Of a stretch of 64,000 bases of DNA, positions 51,846 to 64,000 are shown in pieces. The notes under the pieces were generated by a model. That model was given only the letters and a program-made list of their open reading frames with translations. It was not told where the DNA came from and searched no databases. The position numbers and the translations under genes are program-made. The stretch comes from Citrobacter sp. Res13-Sevr-PEB04-36. GTDB lineage: Bacteria; Pseudomonadota; Gammaproteobacteria; Enterobacterales; Enterobacteriaceae. The stretch's first letter is position 1. Every line of letters begins with the position of its first letter. The DNA lies in contig NZ_JADABY010000039.1 of assembly GCF_015672735.1 (NCBI RefSeq), positions 1-64,000 of the forward strand. Reading direction: 5' to 3'.

Positions 51846-51866
51846 CACTGCAAATAAGGATATAAC

Positions 51867-53795
51867 ATGCCTGTTATTACTCTTCCTGATGGCAGCCAAC
51901 GCCATTACGACCACGCTGTAAGTCCCATGGATGTTGCGCTGGACATCGGTCCAGGTCTGGCGAAAGCCACTATTGCTGGCCGTGTAAACGGTGAGCTGGT
52001 TGATGCTTCCGATCTGATTGAGCATGATGCGAAACTCTCCATCATCACCGCCAAGGATGATGAAGGTCTGGAGATCATTCGTCACTCCTGTGCGCACCTG
52101 TTAGGGCACGCGATCAAACAACTCTGGCCGCACACCAAAATGGCGATCGGACCGGTTGTTGACAACGGTTTTTACTACGATATCGATCTTGACCGTACGT
52201 TAACCCAGGAAGACGTCGACGCGCTCGAAAAGCGGATGCACGAGCTCGCTGAAAAAAACTACGATGTCATTAAGAAGAAAGTCAGCTGGTACGAAGCGCG
52301 TGAAACATTCGTGAAGCGTGGCGAAACCTATAAAGTCTCTATTCTTGATGAAAATATTGCCCATGATGACAAGCCTGGCTTATACCATCATGAAGAATAC
52401 GTCGATATGTGCCGTGGCCCGCACGTGCCGAACATGCGTTTCTGCCATCATTTTAAACTGATGAAGACCGCAGGGGCATACTGGCGTGGCGACAGCAACA
52501 ACAAGATGCTGCAGCGTATTTACGGTACTGCATGGGCAGATAAAAAAGCCCTAAGCGCCTACTTGCAACGTCTTGAAGAAGCAGCTAAGCGCGACCACCG
52601 TAAAATTGGTAAGCAGCTTGACCTGTATCATATGCAGGAAGAAGCGCCAGGTATGGTGTTCTGGCATAACGATGGCTGGACAATTTTCCGTGAACTGGAA
52701 GTTTTCGTTCGTTCGAAACTGAAAGAATACCAGTATCAGGAAGTGAAAGGCCCGTTCATGATGGACCGCGTGCTGTGGGAAAAAACAGGGCACTGGGACA
52801 ACTATAAAGATGCGATGTTCACCACGTCTTCAGAGAACCGTGAATACTGCATCAAGCCGATGAACTGCCCAGGCCACGTTCAGATCTTCAATCAGGGTCT
52901 GAAATCCTATCGTGATCTGCCGCTGCGTATGGCGGAATTTGGTAGCTGTCACCGTAATGAACCATCAGGTGCACTGCACGGGCTGATGCGCGTACGTGGC
53001 TTTACTCAAGATGATGCACATATCTTCTGTACCGAAGAGCAGATTCGTGATGAAGTTAACGCCTGCATTCGTATGGTCTACGATATGTATAGCACTTTTG
53101 GCTTCGAGAAAATCGTCGTCAAACTGTCCACTCGCCCCGAAAAACGTATCGGTAGCGATGAAATGTGGGATCGTGCTGAAGCGGACTTAGCCGTTGCGCT
53201 GGAAGAAAACAATATCCCATTTGAGTTCCAACTGGGTGAAGGTGCTTTCTACGGTCCGAAAATTGAATTTACCCTGTATGACTGTCTCGATCGTGCATGG
53301 CAGTGCGGTACTGTACAGCTGGACTTCTCTCTGCCGTCTCGTCTGAGCGCCTCTTATGTTGGCGAAAACAACGAGCGTCAGGTGCCGGTAATGATTCACC
53401 GCGCAATTCTTGGGTCAATGGAGCGTTTCATTGGTATCCTGACCGAAGAGTTCGCTGGCTTCTTCCCGACCTGGCTTGCGCCAGTTCAGGTTGTGGTCAT
53501 GAATATTACTGATTCGCAGTCTGAATACGTCAACGAATTAACGCAGAAACTACAAAATGCGGGTATTCGTGTAAAAGCAGACTTGAGAAATGAGAAGATA
53601 GGCTTTAAAATCCGCGAGCACACTTTACGTCGTGTCCCTTACATGTTGGTCTGTGGCGACAAAGAGGTAGAAGCAGGCAAAGTTGCCGTGCGTACCCGTC
53701 GTGGCAAAGACTTGGGCAGCCTGGACGTAAGTGAAGTGATCGAGAAGCTGCAACAAGAGATTCGCAGCCGCAGTCTTCAACAACTGGAGGAATAA
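51867..53795 (+). CDS. thrS: Threonyl-tRNA synthetase
   Basis: 642 residues. N-terminal TGS domain (residues 1-60), N2 editing domain with [16 protein letters not shown] (about 73) that hydrolyses Ser-tRNAThr, class II core with the zinc Cys in [11 protein letters not shown] (about 334), and a C-terminal anticodon-binding domain from about 535. Charges tRNA-Thr. It represses its own translation through the leader. infC starts three bases after its stop. Confidence 0.98.
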   Translation: MPVITLPDGSQRHYDHAVSPMDVALDIGPGLAKATIAGRVNGELVDASDLIEHDAKLSIITAKDDEGLEIIRHSCAHLLGHAIKQLWPHTKMAIGPVVDNGFYYDIDLDRTLTQEDVDALEKRMHELAEKNYDVIKKKVSWYEARETFVKRGETYKVSILDENIAHDDKPGLYHHEEYVDMCRGPHVPNMRFCHHFKLMKTAGAYWRGDSNNKMLQRIYGTAWADKKALSAYLQRLEEAAKRDHRKIGKQLDLYHMQEEAPGMVFWHNDGWTIFRELEVFVRSKLKEYQYQEVKGPFMMDRVLWEKTGHWDNYKDAMFTTSSENREYCIKPMNCPGHVQIFNQGLKSYRDLPLRMAEFGSCHRNEPSGALHGLMRVRGFTQDDAHIFCTEEQIRDEVNACIRMVYDMYSTFGFEKIVVKLSTRPEKRIGSDEMWDRAEADLAVALEENNIPFEFQLGEGAFYGPKIEFTLYDCLDRAWQCGTVQLDFSLPSRLSASYVGENNERQVPVMIHRAILGSMERFIGILTEEFAGFFPTWLAPVQVVVMNITDSQSEYVNELTQKLQNAGIRVKADLRNEKIGFKIREHTLRRVPYMLVCGDKEVEAGKVAVRTRRGKDLGSLDVSEVIEKLQQEIRSRSLQQLEE

Positions 53796-54341
<546 letters not shown>

Positions 54342-54413
54342 GGCCTTCAAGTAGCAATTCCTGTGGAGCCTACGGGCTTCGCAGGTTTTGTTCGCCTATG
54401 TTTCGTTTATTAA

Positions 54414-54635
<222 letters not shown>

Positions 54636-54665
54636 GCCGTTAACGTTTAATTAATTTTTTACTAA

Positions 54666-55046
<381 letters not shown>

Positions 55047-55054
55047 GCCGGTGA

Positions 55055-55084
55055 AAAGAGGGAGCCTGGCTCCCTCTCTTTTAT
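55055..55084 (+). terminator. Terminator of rpmI-rplT
   Basis: GAGGGAG (55058-55064) and CTCCCTC (55070-55076) with a five-base loop, then TCTTTTATTT. It separates the ribosomal genes from pheM. Confidence 0.9.
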
Positions 55085-55103
55085 TTGTTGTTCAATCAAT
55101 TAG

Positions 55104-55132
55104 TTGACAATTTATCGGTAAGCCTTTTCAAT
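55104..55132 (+). promoter_or_regulatory. Promoter of pheM-pheST-ihfA
   Basis: TTGACA (55104-55109), a perfect -35, is 17 bases from TTCAAT (55127-55132), a modest -10. It lies 40 bases upstream of pheM. Confidence 0.8.
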
Positions 55133-55171
55133 AAAGGTTGTCCAGTTTTTACCACACAAGGTAACGCAAGC

Positions 55172-55216
55172 ATGAATGCTGCTATTTTCCGCTTCTTTTT
55201 TTACTTTAGCACCTGA
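55172..55216 (+). CDS. pheM: pheST attenuator leader peptide PheM
   Basis: 14 residues, [14 protein letters not shown], with five Phe codons; identical to E. coli PheM. Slow translation of the Phe run when Phe-tRNA is scarce favours the antiterminator (GGAGGCT at 55222-55228 pairing with AGCCTCC at 55265-55271), letting transcription pass to pheS. Confidence 0.95.
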
Positions 55217-55261
55217 ATCCAGGAGGCTAGCGCGTGAAAGAAGAAACGGAAAACAGCGCCT

Positions 55262-55289
55262 AAAAGCCTCCCTGGTGGAGGCTTTTTTT
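55262..55289 (+). terminator. pheS attenuator terminator
   Basis: GCCTCC (55266-55271) and GGAGGC (55277-55282) with CTGGT loop and T7, flanked by AAAA. The 5' arm is also complementary to GGAGGCT just after the pheM stop, giving the alternative antiterminator. Confidence 0.95.
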
Positions 55290-55361
55290 ATACACGTTAT
55301 CCTTCAAGCGGCCCTTGTGTGGCTGCATTTGCTCTTTGCCGTCTTGATGCAACTTGAATGA

Positions 55362-58799
<3,438 letters not shown>

Positions 58800-58803
58800 A
58801 CCT

Positions 58804-59103
58804 ATGGCGCTTACAAAAGCTGAAATGTCAGAATATCTGTTTGATAAGCTTGGGCTTAGCAAGCGGGATGCCAAAGAACTGGTCGAGCTGTTTTTCGAAG
58901 AGATCCGTCGTGCTCTGGAAAACGGTGAGCAGGTGAAACTCTCTGGTTTTGGTAACTTCGATCTGCGTGATAAGAATCAACGTCCGGGCCGTAACCCGAA
59001 AACGGGCGAAGATATTCCCATTACAGCACGGCGCGTGGTGACCTTCAGACCCGGACAGAAGTTAAAAAGTCGGGTCGAAAACGCAACGCCGAAAGAAGAG
59101 TGA
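58804..59103 (+). CDS. ihfA: Integration host factor alpha subunit
   Basis: 99 residues, HU/IHF family. [20 protein letters not shown] starts the dimerising helices; the beta arm contains [11 protein letters not shown] with the Pro that intercalates DNA. Pairs with IhfB to bend DNA. Starts four bases after pheT. A strong terminator ends the operon. Confidence 0.98.
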   Translation: MALTKAEMSEYLFDKLGLSKRDAKELVELFFEEIRRALENGEQVKLSGFGNFDLRDKNQRPGRNPKTGEDIPITARRVVTFRPGQKLKSRVENATPKEE

Positions 59104-59170
59104 TTTAACAACATGTTAAATCTTTTGTGCCGCCAGCAAACCGGTGGCATAAAAGATGACGCGTATAACT

Positions 59171-59195
59171 AAAAAGGCCGCTCTGCGGCCTTTTT
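59171..59195 (+). terminator. Terminator after ihfA
   Basis: GGCCGC (59176-59181) and GCGGCC (59185-59190) with a TCT loop, flanked by A5 and T5. It ends the thrS-ihfA block before btuC. Confidence 0.93.
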
Positions 59196-59257
59196 CCTTT
59201 CCACTACCGAATCAGCACCGTAAAATCCCCCCATCTCTTTTCAGCAGAATGGAAAAC

Positions 59258-60238
59258 ATGCTGACTTTCGCCCATCAACAACAGCGACGAAATGTGCGCT
59301 GGATACTGTCTCTGTCAGCGCTGATGCTGCTGGCAACAATCCTCAGCCTGTGCGCAGGAGAACTGTGGATTGCGCCCGGCGACTGGTTTAGCGCCCGTGG
59401 CGATCTGTTTGTCTGGCAAATTCGACTTCCTCGTACGCTTGCCGTACTGCTGGTTGGTGCTGCACTGGCACTCTCCGGAGCCGTGATGCAGGCGTTATTT
59501 GAAAACCCGTTAGCCGAACCAGGCTTGCTGGGTGTGTCTAACGGCGCAGGGGTTGGACTCATCGCTGCGGTGCTGTTGGGGCAGGGTAAACTGCCCGGCT
59601 GGGCTCTGGGTCTGTGTGCGATTGCCGGGGCGCTTATCATCACGCTTATCCTCCTGCGTTTTGCTCGCCGTCATCTGTCTACCAGTCGGCTGCTACTCGC
59701 TGGTGTGGCGCTCGGTATTATTTGTAGCGCGTTGATGACATGGGCTATCTACTTCTCTACCTCTTTTGACTTGCGACAGCTAATGTACTGGATGATGGGC
59801 GGCTTTGGCGGCGTTGACTGGCAACAGGCCTGGCTGATGATCGCGCTGCTTCCGGTTTTACTGTGGATTTGCTGTCAGTCGCAGCCGATGAATATGCTGG
59901 CGCTGGGGGAGACCTCTGCGCGCCAGTTGGGACTGCCTTTATGGTTCTGGCGCAATCTGCTTGTAGTTGCCACCGGCTGGATGGTGGGCGTTAGCGTGGC
60001 GCTTGCCGGTGCCATTGGTTTTATCGGTCTCGTTATTCCGCATATCCTGCGACTGTGTGGATTAACCGATCACCGCGTATTACTGCCTGGTTGCGCGCTG
60101 GCGGGTGCCATTGCGTTACTGTTAGCAGATGTTGTTGCGCGTCTGGTTCTGGCGTCGGCTGAGCTGCCTATAGGTGTTGTGACGGCAACCATGGGCGCAC
60201 CGGTATTTATCTGGTTATTGCTAAAATCCGGGCGCTAG
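59258..60238 (+). CDS. btuC: Vitamin B12 ABC transporter permease BtuC
   Basis: 326 residues with ten transmembrane segments, FecCD family. Conserved blocks are [43 protein letters not shown], and the cytoplasmic L-loop [16 protein letters not shown], which contacts BtuD. ATG at 59258 matches the E. coli start; an ATG nine bases upstream is possible. Imports cobalamin from periplasmic BtuF. Followed by btuE and btuD. Confidence 0.96.
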   Translation: MLTFAHQQQRRNVRWILSLSALMLLATILSLCAGELWIAPGDWFSARGDLFVWQIRLPRTLAVLLVGAALALSGAVMQALFENPLAEPGLLGVSNGAGVGLIAAVLLGQGKLPGWALGLCAIAGALIITLILLRFARRHLSTSRLLLAGVALGIICSALMTWAIYFSTSFDLRQLMYWMMGGFGGVDWQQAWLMIALLPVLLWICCQSQPMNMLALGETSARQLGLPLWFWRNLLVVATGWMVGVSVALAGAIGFIGLVIPHILRLCGLTDHRVLLPGCALAGAIALLLADVVARLVLASAELPIGVVTATMGAPVFIWLLLKSGR

Positions 60239-60304
60239 AAGACCGCGGTTCGGACTATGATTAAACACTGAAAATCGATCGCTGACTATCCAACAGGAGA
60301 TGCT

Positions 60305-60856
60305 ATGCAAGACACTATTTTCAATACAGAAGTGACGACTATCGACGGGGAAGTCGTTTCGTTGCGGGAGTATGCCGGAAAAGTCCTGTTAATTGTGAAT
60401 GTTGCTTCAAAATGTGGATTAACGCCGCAGTATGAACAACTGGAAAATTTGCAGAAAGCATGGCACGAGCAGGGATTTACCGTGTTGGGGTTCCCCTGTA
60501 ATCAATTTCTCGGCCAGGAGCCGGGTAGCGATGAGGAAATTAAAACCTGGTGCAGTACCACCTGGGGCGTTACTTTCCCGATGTTCAGCAAGATAGACGT
60601 CAATGGTGAAGCGCGCCATCCGCTGTATCAGAAACTGATTTCAGCCGCGCCCACCGCCGTGGCTCCTGCCGACAGTGGGTTTTATGCGCGTATGGCGAGC
60701 AAAGGCCGCGCGCCGCTCCACCCGGACGATATTCTGTGGAATTTCGAGAAGTTTTTAGTCGGTCGCGATGGTCAGATTGTGCAGCGTTTTTCACCCGATA
60801 TGACGCCTGAAGATCCCATCCTTGTTGAACATATTAACGCGGCGCTGGCAAAATAA
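60305..60856 (+). CDS. btuE: Thioredoxin/glutathione peroxidase BtuE
   Basis: 183 residues, glutathione peroxidase family. The peroxidatic Cys is in [14 protein letters not shown] (about residue 38), with Gln in [13 protein letters not shown] and Trp in [10 protein letters not shown] completing the active site. It reduces hydroperoxides and is not needed for B12 uptake despite its place between btuC and btuD. AGGAGA precedes the ATG. Its TAA overlaps the btuD ATG by one base. Confidence 0.96.
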   Translation: MQDTIFNTEVTTIDGEVVSLREYAGKVLLIVNVASKCGLTPQYEQLENLQKAWHEQGFTVLGFPCNQFLGQEPGSDEEIKTWCSTTWGVTFPMFSKIDVNGEARHPLYQKLISAAPTAVAPADSGFYARMASKGRAPLHPDDILWNFEKFLVGRDGQIVQRFSPDMTPEDPILVEHINAALAK

Positions 60857-61605
60857 TGCCTTCCTTGATGCGGCTCCAGGATGTGACGGAATCGACCCGG
60901 CTCGGCCCGCTTTCTGGCGAGATCAGGGCAGGGGAGATCCTGCACCTTGTCGGGCCTAACGGTGCCGGAAAGAGCACGCTGCTGGCGCGGATGGCGGGGT
61001 TAACGACCGGTGAGGGAAGCGTTGTGTTCGGTGATGTGCCGCTTGACGACTGGCCTGCCGCAAAGCTGGCGCAACACCGCGCTTACCTTGCGCAACAACA
61101 AAATCCCCCGTTTGCAATGCCGGTCTGGCATTTCCTGACGCTGCATCAGCCCGATAAAGCGCGAACCGATCTGCTGCAAGAGGTGGCCGACGCGCTGGGG
61201 TTGGGTGACAAACTCGGACGTGGGGTTAACCAACTCTCCGGCGGTGAATGGCAACGGGTGCGCCTTGCGGCGGTGATACTGCAAATTTGCCCACAGGCTA
61301 ACCCGCACGGGCAGTTGCTGCTGTTAGATGAGCCGATGAACAGTCTGGATGTTGCGCAACAAAATGCGCTGGACAGGCTATTGAGTCAGCTGTGCCAGCA
61401 GGGGATAGCGATTGTGATGAGCAGCCATGACCTGAACCATACGCTGCGTCATGCGCACAAGGCCTGGTTACTCAAGCGCGGAAAGTTACTGGCCAGTGGT
61501 TCACGCGATGCGGTACTGACACCGGCTAATCTCTCTCAGGCCTATGGCGTAAACTTCCGACGCCTGGATATCGAAGGCCACAGAATGCTCATATCAACCA
61601 CTTAA
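60856..61605 (+). CDS. btuD: Vitamin B12 ABC transporter ATPase BtuD
   Basis: 249 residues. Walker [10 protein letters not shown], signature [14 protein letters not shown], Walker [13 protein letters not shown], and switch His in MSSHDLNH are intact. Forms BtuC2D2. The start is coupled to btuE (TAATG). 77 bases separate it from nlpC. Confidence 0.96.
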   Translation: MPSLMRLQDVTESTRLGPLSGEIRAGEILHLVGPNGAGKSTLLARMAGLTTGEGSVVFGDVPLDDWPAAKLAQHRAYLAQQQNPPFAMPVWHFLTLHQPDKARTDLLQEVADALGLGDKLGRGVNQLSGGEWQRVRLAAVILQICPQANPHGQLLLLDEPMNSLDVAQQNALDRLLSQLCQQGIAIVMSSHDLNHTLRHAHKAWLLKRGKLLASGSRDAVLTPANLSQAYGVNFRRLDIEGHRMLISTT

Positions 61606-61682
61606 GTTAAATGGGTTCTTGAAAACCACATAATTTCCACGCTAAATTGACTTAAGAATAAAAAATAGAGGATTCGTCCTGA

Positions 61683-62147
61683 ATGCGTTTTTGGCTTCTT
61701 TTCATCACAGTATTGTTTTTGGCAGGGTGCAGTAGTCATCGTGCTCCTGCGCCCAATGCCCGGTTATCGGATTCTATTGCCGTGATAGCCGGTCTTAACG
61801 ACCAGTTACAGAACTGGCGTGGCACACCCTATCGATACGGCGGTATGAGTCGTAGCGGCGTGGATTGTTCTGGATTTGTATTGATGACGATGCGCGATCA
61901 GTTCGATTTACAACTGCCGCGCGATACGCGCACGCAGTCAAAGATTGGTACTGAAATAGATAAAGACGAATTGCTGCCAGGCGATCTGGTTTTCTTTAAA
62001 ACTGGCTCGGGGGAAAGCGGCTTACACGTCGGTATTTACGATACCAATAATCAATTTATTCATGCGTCAACCAGTCGGGGAGTGATGCGTTCGTCTCTTG
62101 ATAATGTCTACTGGCGTAAAAATTTCTGGCAGGCGCGACGTATTTAG
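61683..62147 (+). CDS. nlpC: NlpC/P60-family lipoprotein NlpC
   Basis: 154 residues. Lipobox LAGC gives lipidated Cys16. The NlpC/P60 domain holds the catalytic Cys in VDCSGFVLM (about residue 62), His in GLHVGIYD, and a polar third residue in HAST. A putative peptidoglycan endopeptidase on the outer or inner membrane. No clear terminator; a weak hairpin ATGAGG/CCTCAT lies at 62176-62190. Confidence 0.93.
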   Translation: MRFWLLFITVLFLAGCSSHRAPAPNARLSDSIAVIAGLNDQLQNWRGTPYRYGGMSRSGVDCSGFVLMTMRDQFDLQLPRDTRTQSKIGTEIDKDELLPGDLVFFKTGSGESGLHVGIYDTNNQFIHASTSRGVMRSSLDNVYWRKNFWQARRI

Positions 62148-62226
62148 TCATCTCAGATGATGGGGTCGGTTGCGTATGAGGCGGCCTCATCATTGTCATT
62201 TAAAAGTCAACTTTCACTTCTGCTAC

Positions 62227-62232
62227 TATACT
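62227..62232 (+). promoter_or_regulatory. Candidate -10 element upstream of ydiV
   Basis: CTATACT at 62226-62232 has the C before the -10 favoured by sigma-S and no good -35 at 17 bases. It is the best promoter candidate I see in the 319-base nlpC-ydiV gap, and would give a leader of about 230 bases containing the short ORF at 62375. Confidence 0.35.
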
Positions 62233-62374
62233 GACAATAACCCTGTGCATTAAGAGAGTATTTTACTAAAAATATGATTTATGCCGAGTTATTAAAAAGT
62301 ACAAAGCTGGATATTGGCTTATAATCAGGATAAGCTAAAAAAAAGGATTCGATTTACTGGCTAAAAAGGGAAAA

Positions 62375-62470
62375 ATGAAAGGGCCTCTATTTGTATCTGA
62401 TATGACGTATTTTTCCATCCTTCGCTACAGGATGCCGGGTTACACCCATGCAACGGGGCTGGCACAATGA
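62375..62470 (+). CDS. 31-codon upstream ORF overlapping the ydiV start
   Basis: ATG at 62375, preceded by AAAGGG four bases before, opens 31 codons (begins MKGPLFVSDMTYF) and ends with TGA at 62468-62470, overlapping the ydiV ATG at 62467 as ATGA. ydiV itself has only a weak ribosome binding site. If translated, it would couple to ydiV. I do not recognise the peptide. Confidence 0.3.
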   Translation: MKGPLFVSDMTYFSILRYRMPGYTHATGLAQ

Positions 62471-63180
62471 TAGTTTCACTGGATAATTTATATCATTCTG
62501 AGTTCTCTTTTCTTCCTGCGAGAAGTGAAAGAGGCGACCTTGAATACGTAAACATCATCACCCATTTTGTCAGCGCTGATGGCGTCGTGCGCATGCCGAC
62601 CGAGTTGGTTATGACCCGGATGACTGACGATGAGCAGTGTCGACTATTTAGTGAAAAACTCGAATTAATCGAAACATGCCAACATTTTTTTATTCAACGT
62701 AAGATCCCAGTCTGGATTAATTTAACTCCGGCAGTGGCTAATACTTTATTATCAGAAGCGGAATATACTTCACGTATTGAACGATTTTCATTTATTGAGT
62801 TCACCATTAATGAAAGTTTTCCCGAGTTAAACAAGGGTAAAGAAAATCAAACGTTGGTGGCATTAGCGGCACGTTTTCCATTAATTTTGACCAACTTTGG
62901 TGCTGCGGGCATATCTACACGTGCAATTTTTGATGGTCTTTTCAAACGTGTCGTAATGGATAAAAACTTTATTCAACAACGGATTGCGCAAAATTCGTTT
63001 GAGCCCTTTATGCGCGCTATCCTGGCGCAAATATCCCCAAGCTGTGAATCAATAATCATTAGCGGCATTGATACGCAAGAGATGCTTGAACGGGCATTGC
63101 CCCTCGGATTCAGCGCCATGCAGGGGGCGTTATGGCCAGCGGTTTCACCGGCGAAGATAATCTCGTTGATACAGGGATAA
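62467..63180 (+). CDS. ydiV: Anti-FlhD4C2 factor YdiV (RflP), degenerate EAL domain
   Basis: 237 residues. EAL-fold protein in which the EAL signature and most metal ligands are lost (IEFTINESF occupies the position), so no c-di-GMP hydrolysis is expected. YdiV binds FlhD and blocks flagellar class 2 gene activation, delivering FlhDC to ClpXP. The ATG shares bases with an upstream ORF stop, and the ribosome binding site is poor, in line with its known inefficient translation in E. coli. selO follows. Confidence 0.93.
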   Translation: MIVSLDNLYHSEFSFLPARSERGDLEYVNIITHFVSADGVVRMPTELVMTRMTDDEQCRLFSEKLELIETCQHFFIQRKIPVWINLTPAVANTLLSEAEYTSRIERFSFIEFTINESFPELNKGKENQTLVALAARFPLILTNFGAAGISTRAIFDGLFKRVVMDKNFIQQRIAQNSFEPFMRAILAQISPSCESIIISGIDTQEMLERALPLGFSAMQGALWPAVSPAKIISLIQG

Positions 63181-63241
63181 CCCTTGTATTTGCCGGTGTT
63201 TAACCCTCCATTAACCGTCTACACTAGTGACAGGAGGCCCT

Positions 63242-64000
63242 ATGACCCTGTCTTTTACCACCCGCTGGCGTGATGAATTGCCAGCAACGTATACTGCACT
63301 TTCGCCCACTCCCCTGAAAAATGCGCGCGTTATCTGGCATAACGATGCTCTTGCTGAGCAGTCTGGGATCCCGGCTGCGCTGTTTAAGAGTGAAAATGGC
63401 GCAGGGGTTTGGGGCGGTGAATCGCTGCTTCCCGGCATGTCGCCGTTGGCACAGGTCTATAGCGGGCACCAGTTTGGCGTCTGGGCAGGCCAGTTGGGTG
63501 ACGGGCGCGGGATCCTGCTGGGCGAACAACTGCTTGCCGATGGCACGACGCTTGACTGGCATCTGAAAGGGGCTGGACTCACGCCATATTCCCGTATGGG
63601 GGACGGGCGTGCGGTACTGCGTTCGACGATTCGCGAAAGCCTTGCCAGCGAAGCTATGCATTATCTGGGGATCCCCACCACCAGGGCGCTGTCGGTTGTT
63701 ACCAGCGACACGCAGGTCTACCGCGAAACGGTGGAAGCAGGGGCGATGCTTATCCGCGTGGCGCAAAGTCATATGCGCTTTGGTCACTTTGAACACTTCT
63801 ACTATCGTCGTGAACCGGAAAAAGTACGCCAGTTGGCCGATTTTGCGATCCGCTATTATTGGCCGCACTGGCAGGATGAGGCGGATAAATATCAACTGTG
63901 GTTTCAGGACGTGGTCACGCGTACCGCGACGTTAATCGCCGACTGGCAGGCGGTAGGATTTGCGCATGGGGTGATGAATACCGACAACATGTCGATTCTG
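63242..64000 (+). CDS. selO: Protein AMPylase SelO (YdiU), N-terminal part
   Basis: 253 codons present; the gene runs off the window (the family is about 480 residues). Pseudokinase fold with inverted ATP. The nucleotide-binding region [22 protein letters not shown], the Lys in [22 protein letters not shown], and the metal-binding MNTDNMS near the cut end are all visible. Transfers AMP to Ser, Thr or Tyr hydroxyls and helps in redox stress. CAGGAGG precedes the ATG. Confidence 0.95.
   Translation, partial: MTLSFTTRWRDELPATYTALSPTPLKNARVIWHNDALAEQSGIPAALFKSENGAGVWGGESLLPGMSPLAQVYSGHQFGVWAGQLGDGRGILLGEQLLADGTTLDWHLKGAGLTPYSRMGDGRAVLRSTIRESLASEAMHYLGIPTTRALSVVTSDTQVYRETVEAGAMLIRVAQSHMRFGHFEHFYYRREPEKVRQLADFAIRYYWPHWQDEADKYQLWFQDVVTRTATLIADWQAVGFAHGVMNTDNMSIL

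Noticed and set aside
59104..59257. Cobalamin riboswitch upstream of btuC
   Set aside because: The region between ihfA and btuC holds only a terminator and a short gap; no B12-box-like sequence is visible. The riboswitch is expected at btuB, not here.

Overview
The window reads as an uninterrupted stretch of an enterobacterial chromosome. Nearly every gene can be matched by protein sequence and order to the E. coli K-12 interval between the ydj sugar-acid operon and ydiU. The sequences are close to E. coli but clearly diverged, and the order differs in places: ynjI and ydjY are absent, a ynjA-like gene sits beside ynjF, and an extra kduD-like gene lies next to hxpB. This suggests Citrobacter or a close relative; the genus is an inference. 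I see no tRNA, rRNA, prophage, insertion sequence or CRISPR array.

Layout: 1-6400 is the 3' part of a ydj operon (transporter, dehydrogenase, class II aldolase, PfkB-type kinase, aldo-keto reductase, DeoR-type regulator, second transporter), probably for an unusual sugar or sugar acid. 6400-10000 holds pncA, ansA and sppA on the minus strand. 10190-13850 is the ydjA-selD-topB run, followed by a REP pair, gdhA and the ynjH/nudG pair. 16250-23650 holds ynjA-ynjF facing the minus-strand ydjX-ydjZ-ynjBCDE cluster (two VTT-family membrane proteins, an ABC importer, a rhodanese). xthA follows. 24700-31100 is the arginine succinyltransferase operon astCADBE behind a textbook sigma-54 promoter.

spy (with a BaeR-like box), ves, cho (LexA box), nadE and osmE come next. 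35480-40750 is the chitobiose operon chbBCARFG, with a ChiX sRNA pairing site between chbB and chbC. katE, cedA, tcyP, ydjM (LexA box), a lone kduD paralogue behind a KdgR-like operator, hxpB, yniB, yniA, pfkB, ydiY and yniD lead to the translation block thrS-infC-rpmI-rplT-pheM-pheS-pheT-ihfA, which keeps its leader peptide, attenuators and operator. The window ends with btuC-btuE-btuD, nlpC, ydiV and the start of selO.

Most of the window is well-described core genome. The least explained parts are: a one-base frameshift at the start of ydjX; a 13-bp inverted repeat covering the ydjF ribosome binding site; the kduD paralogue with its operator; short upstream ORFs whose stops overlap the starts of ydiY and ydiV; a possible 23-residue protein upstream of cedA; and the function of the ydjXZ-ynjABCDEF group.
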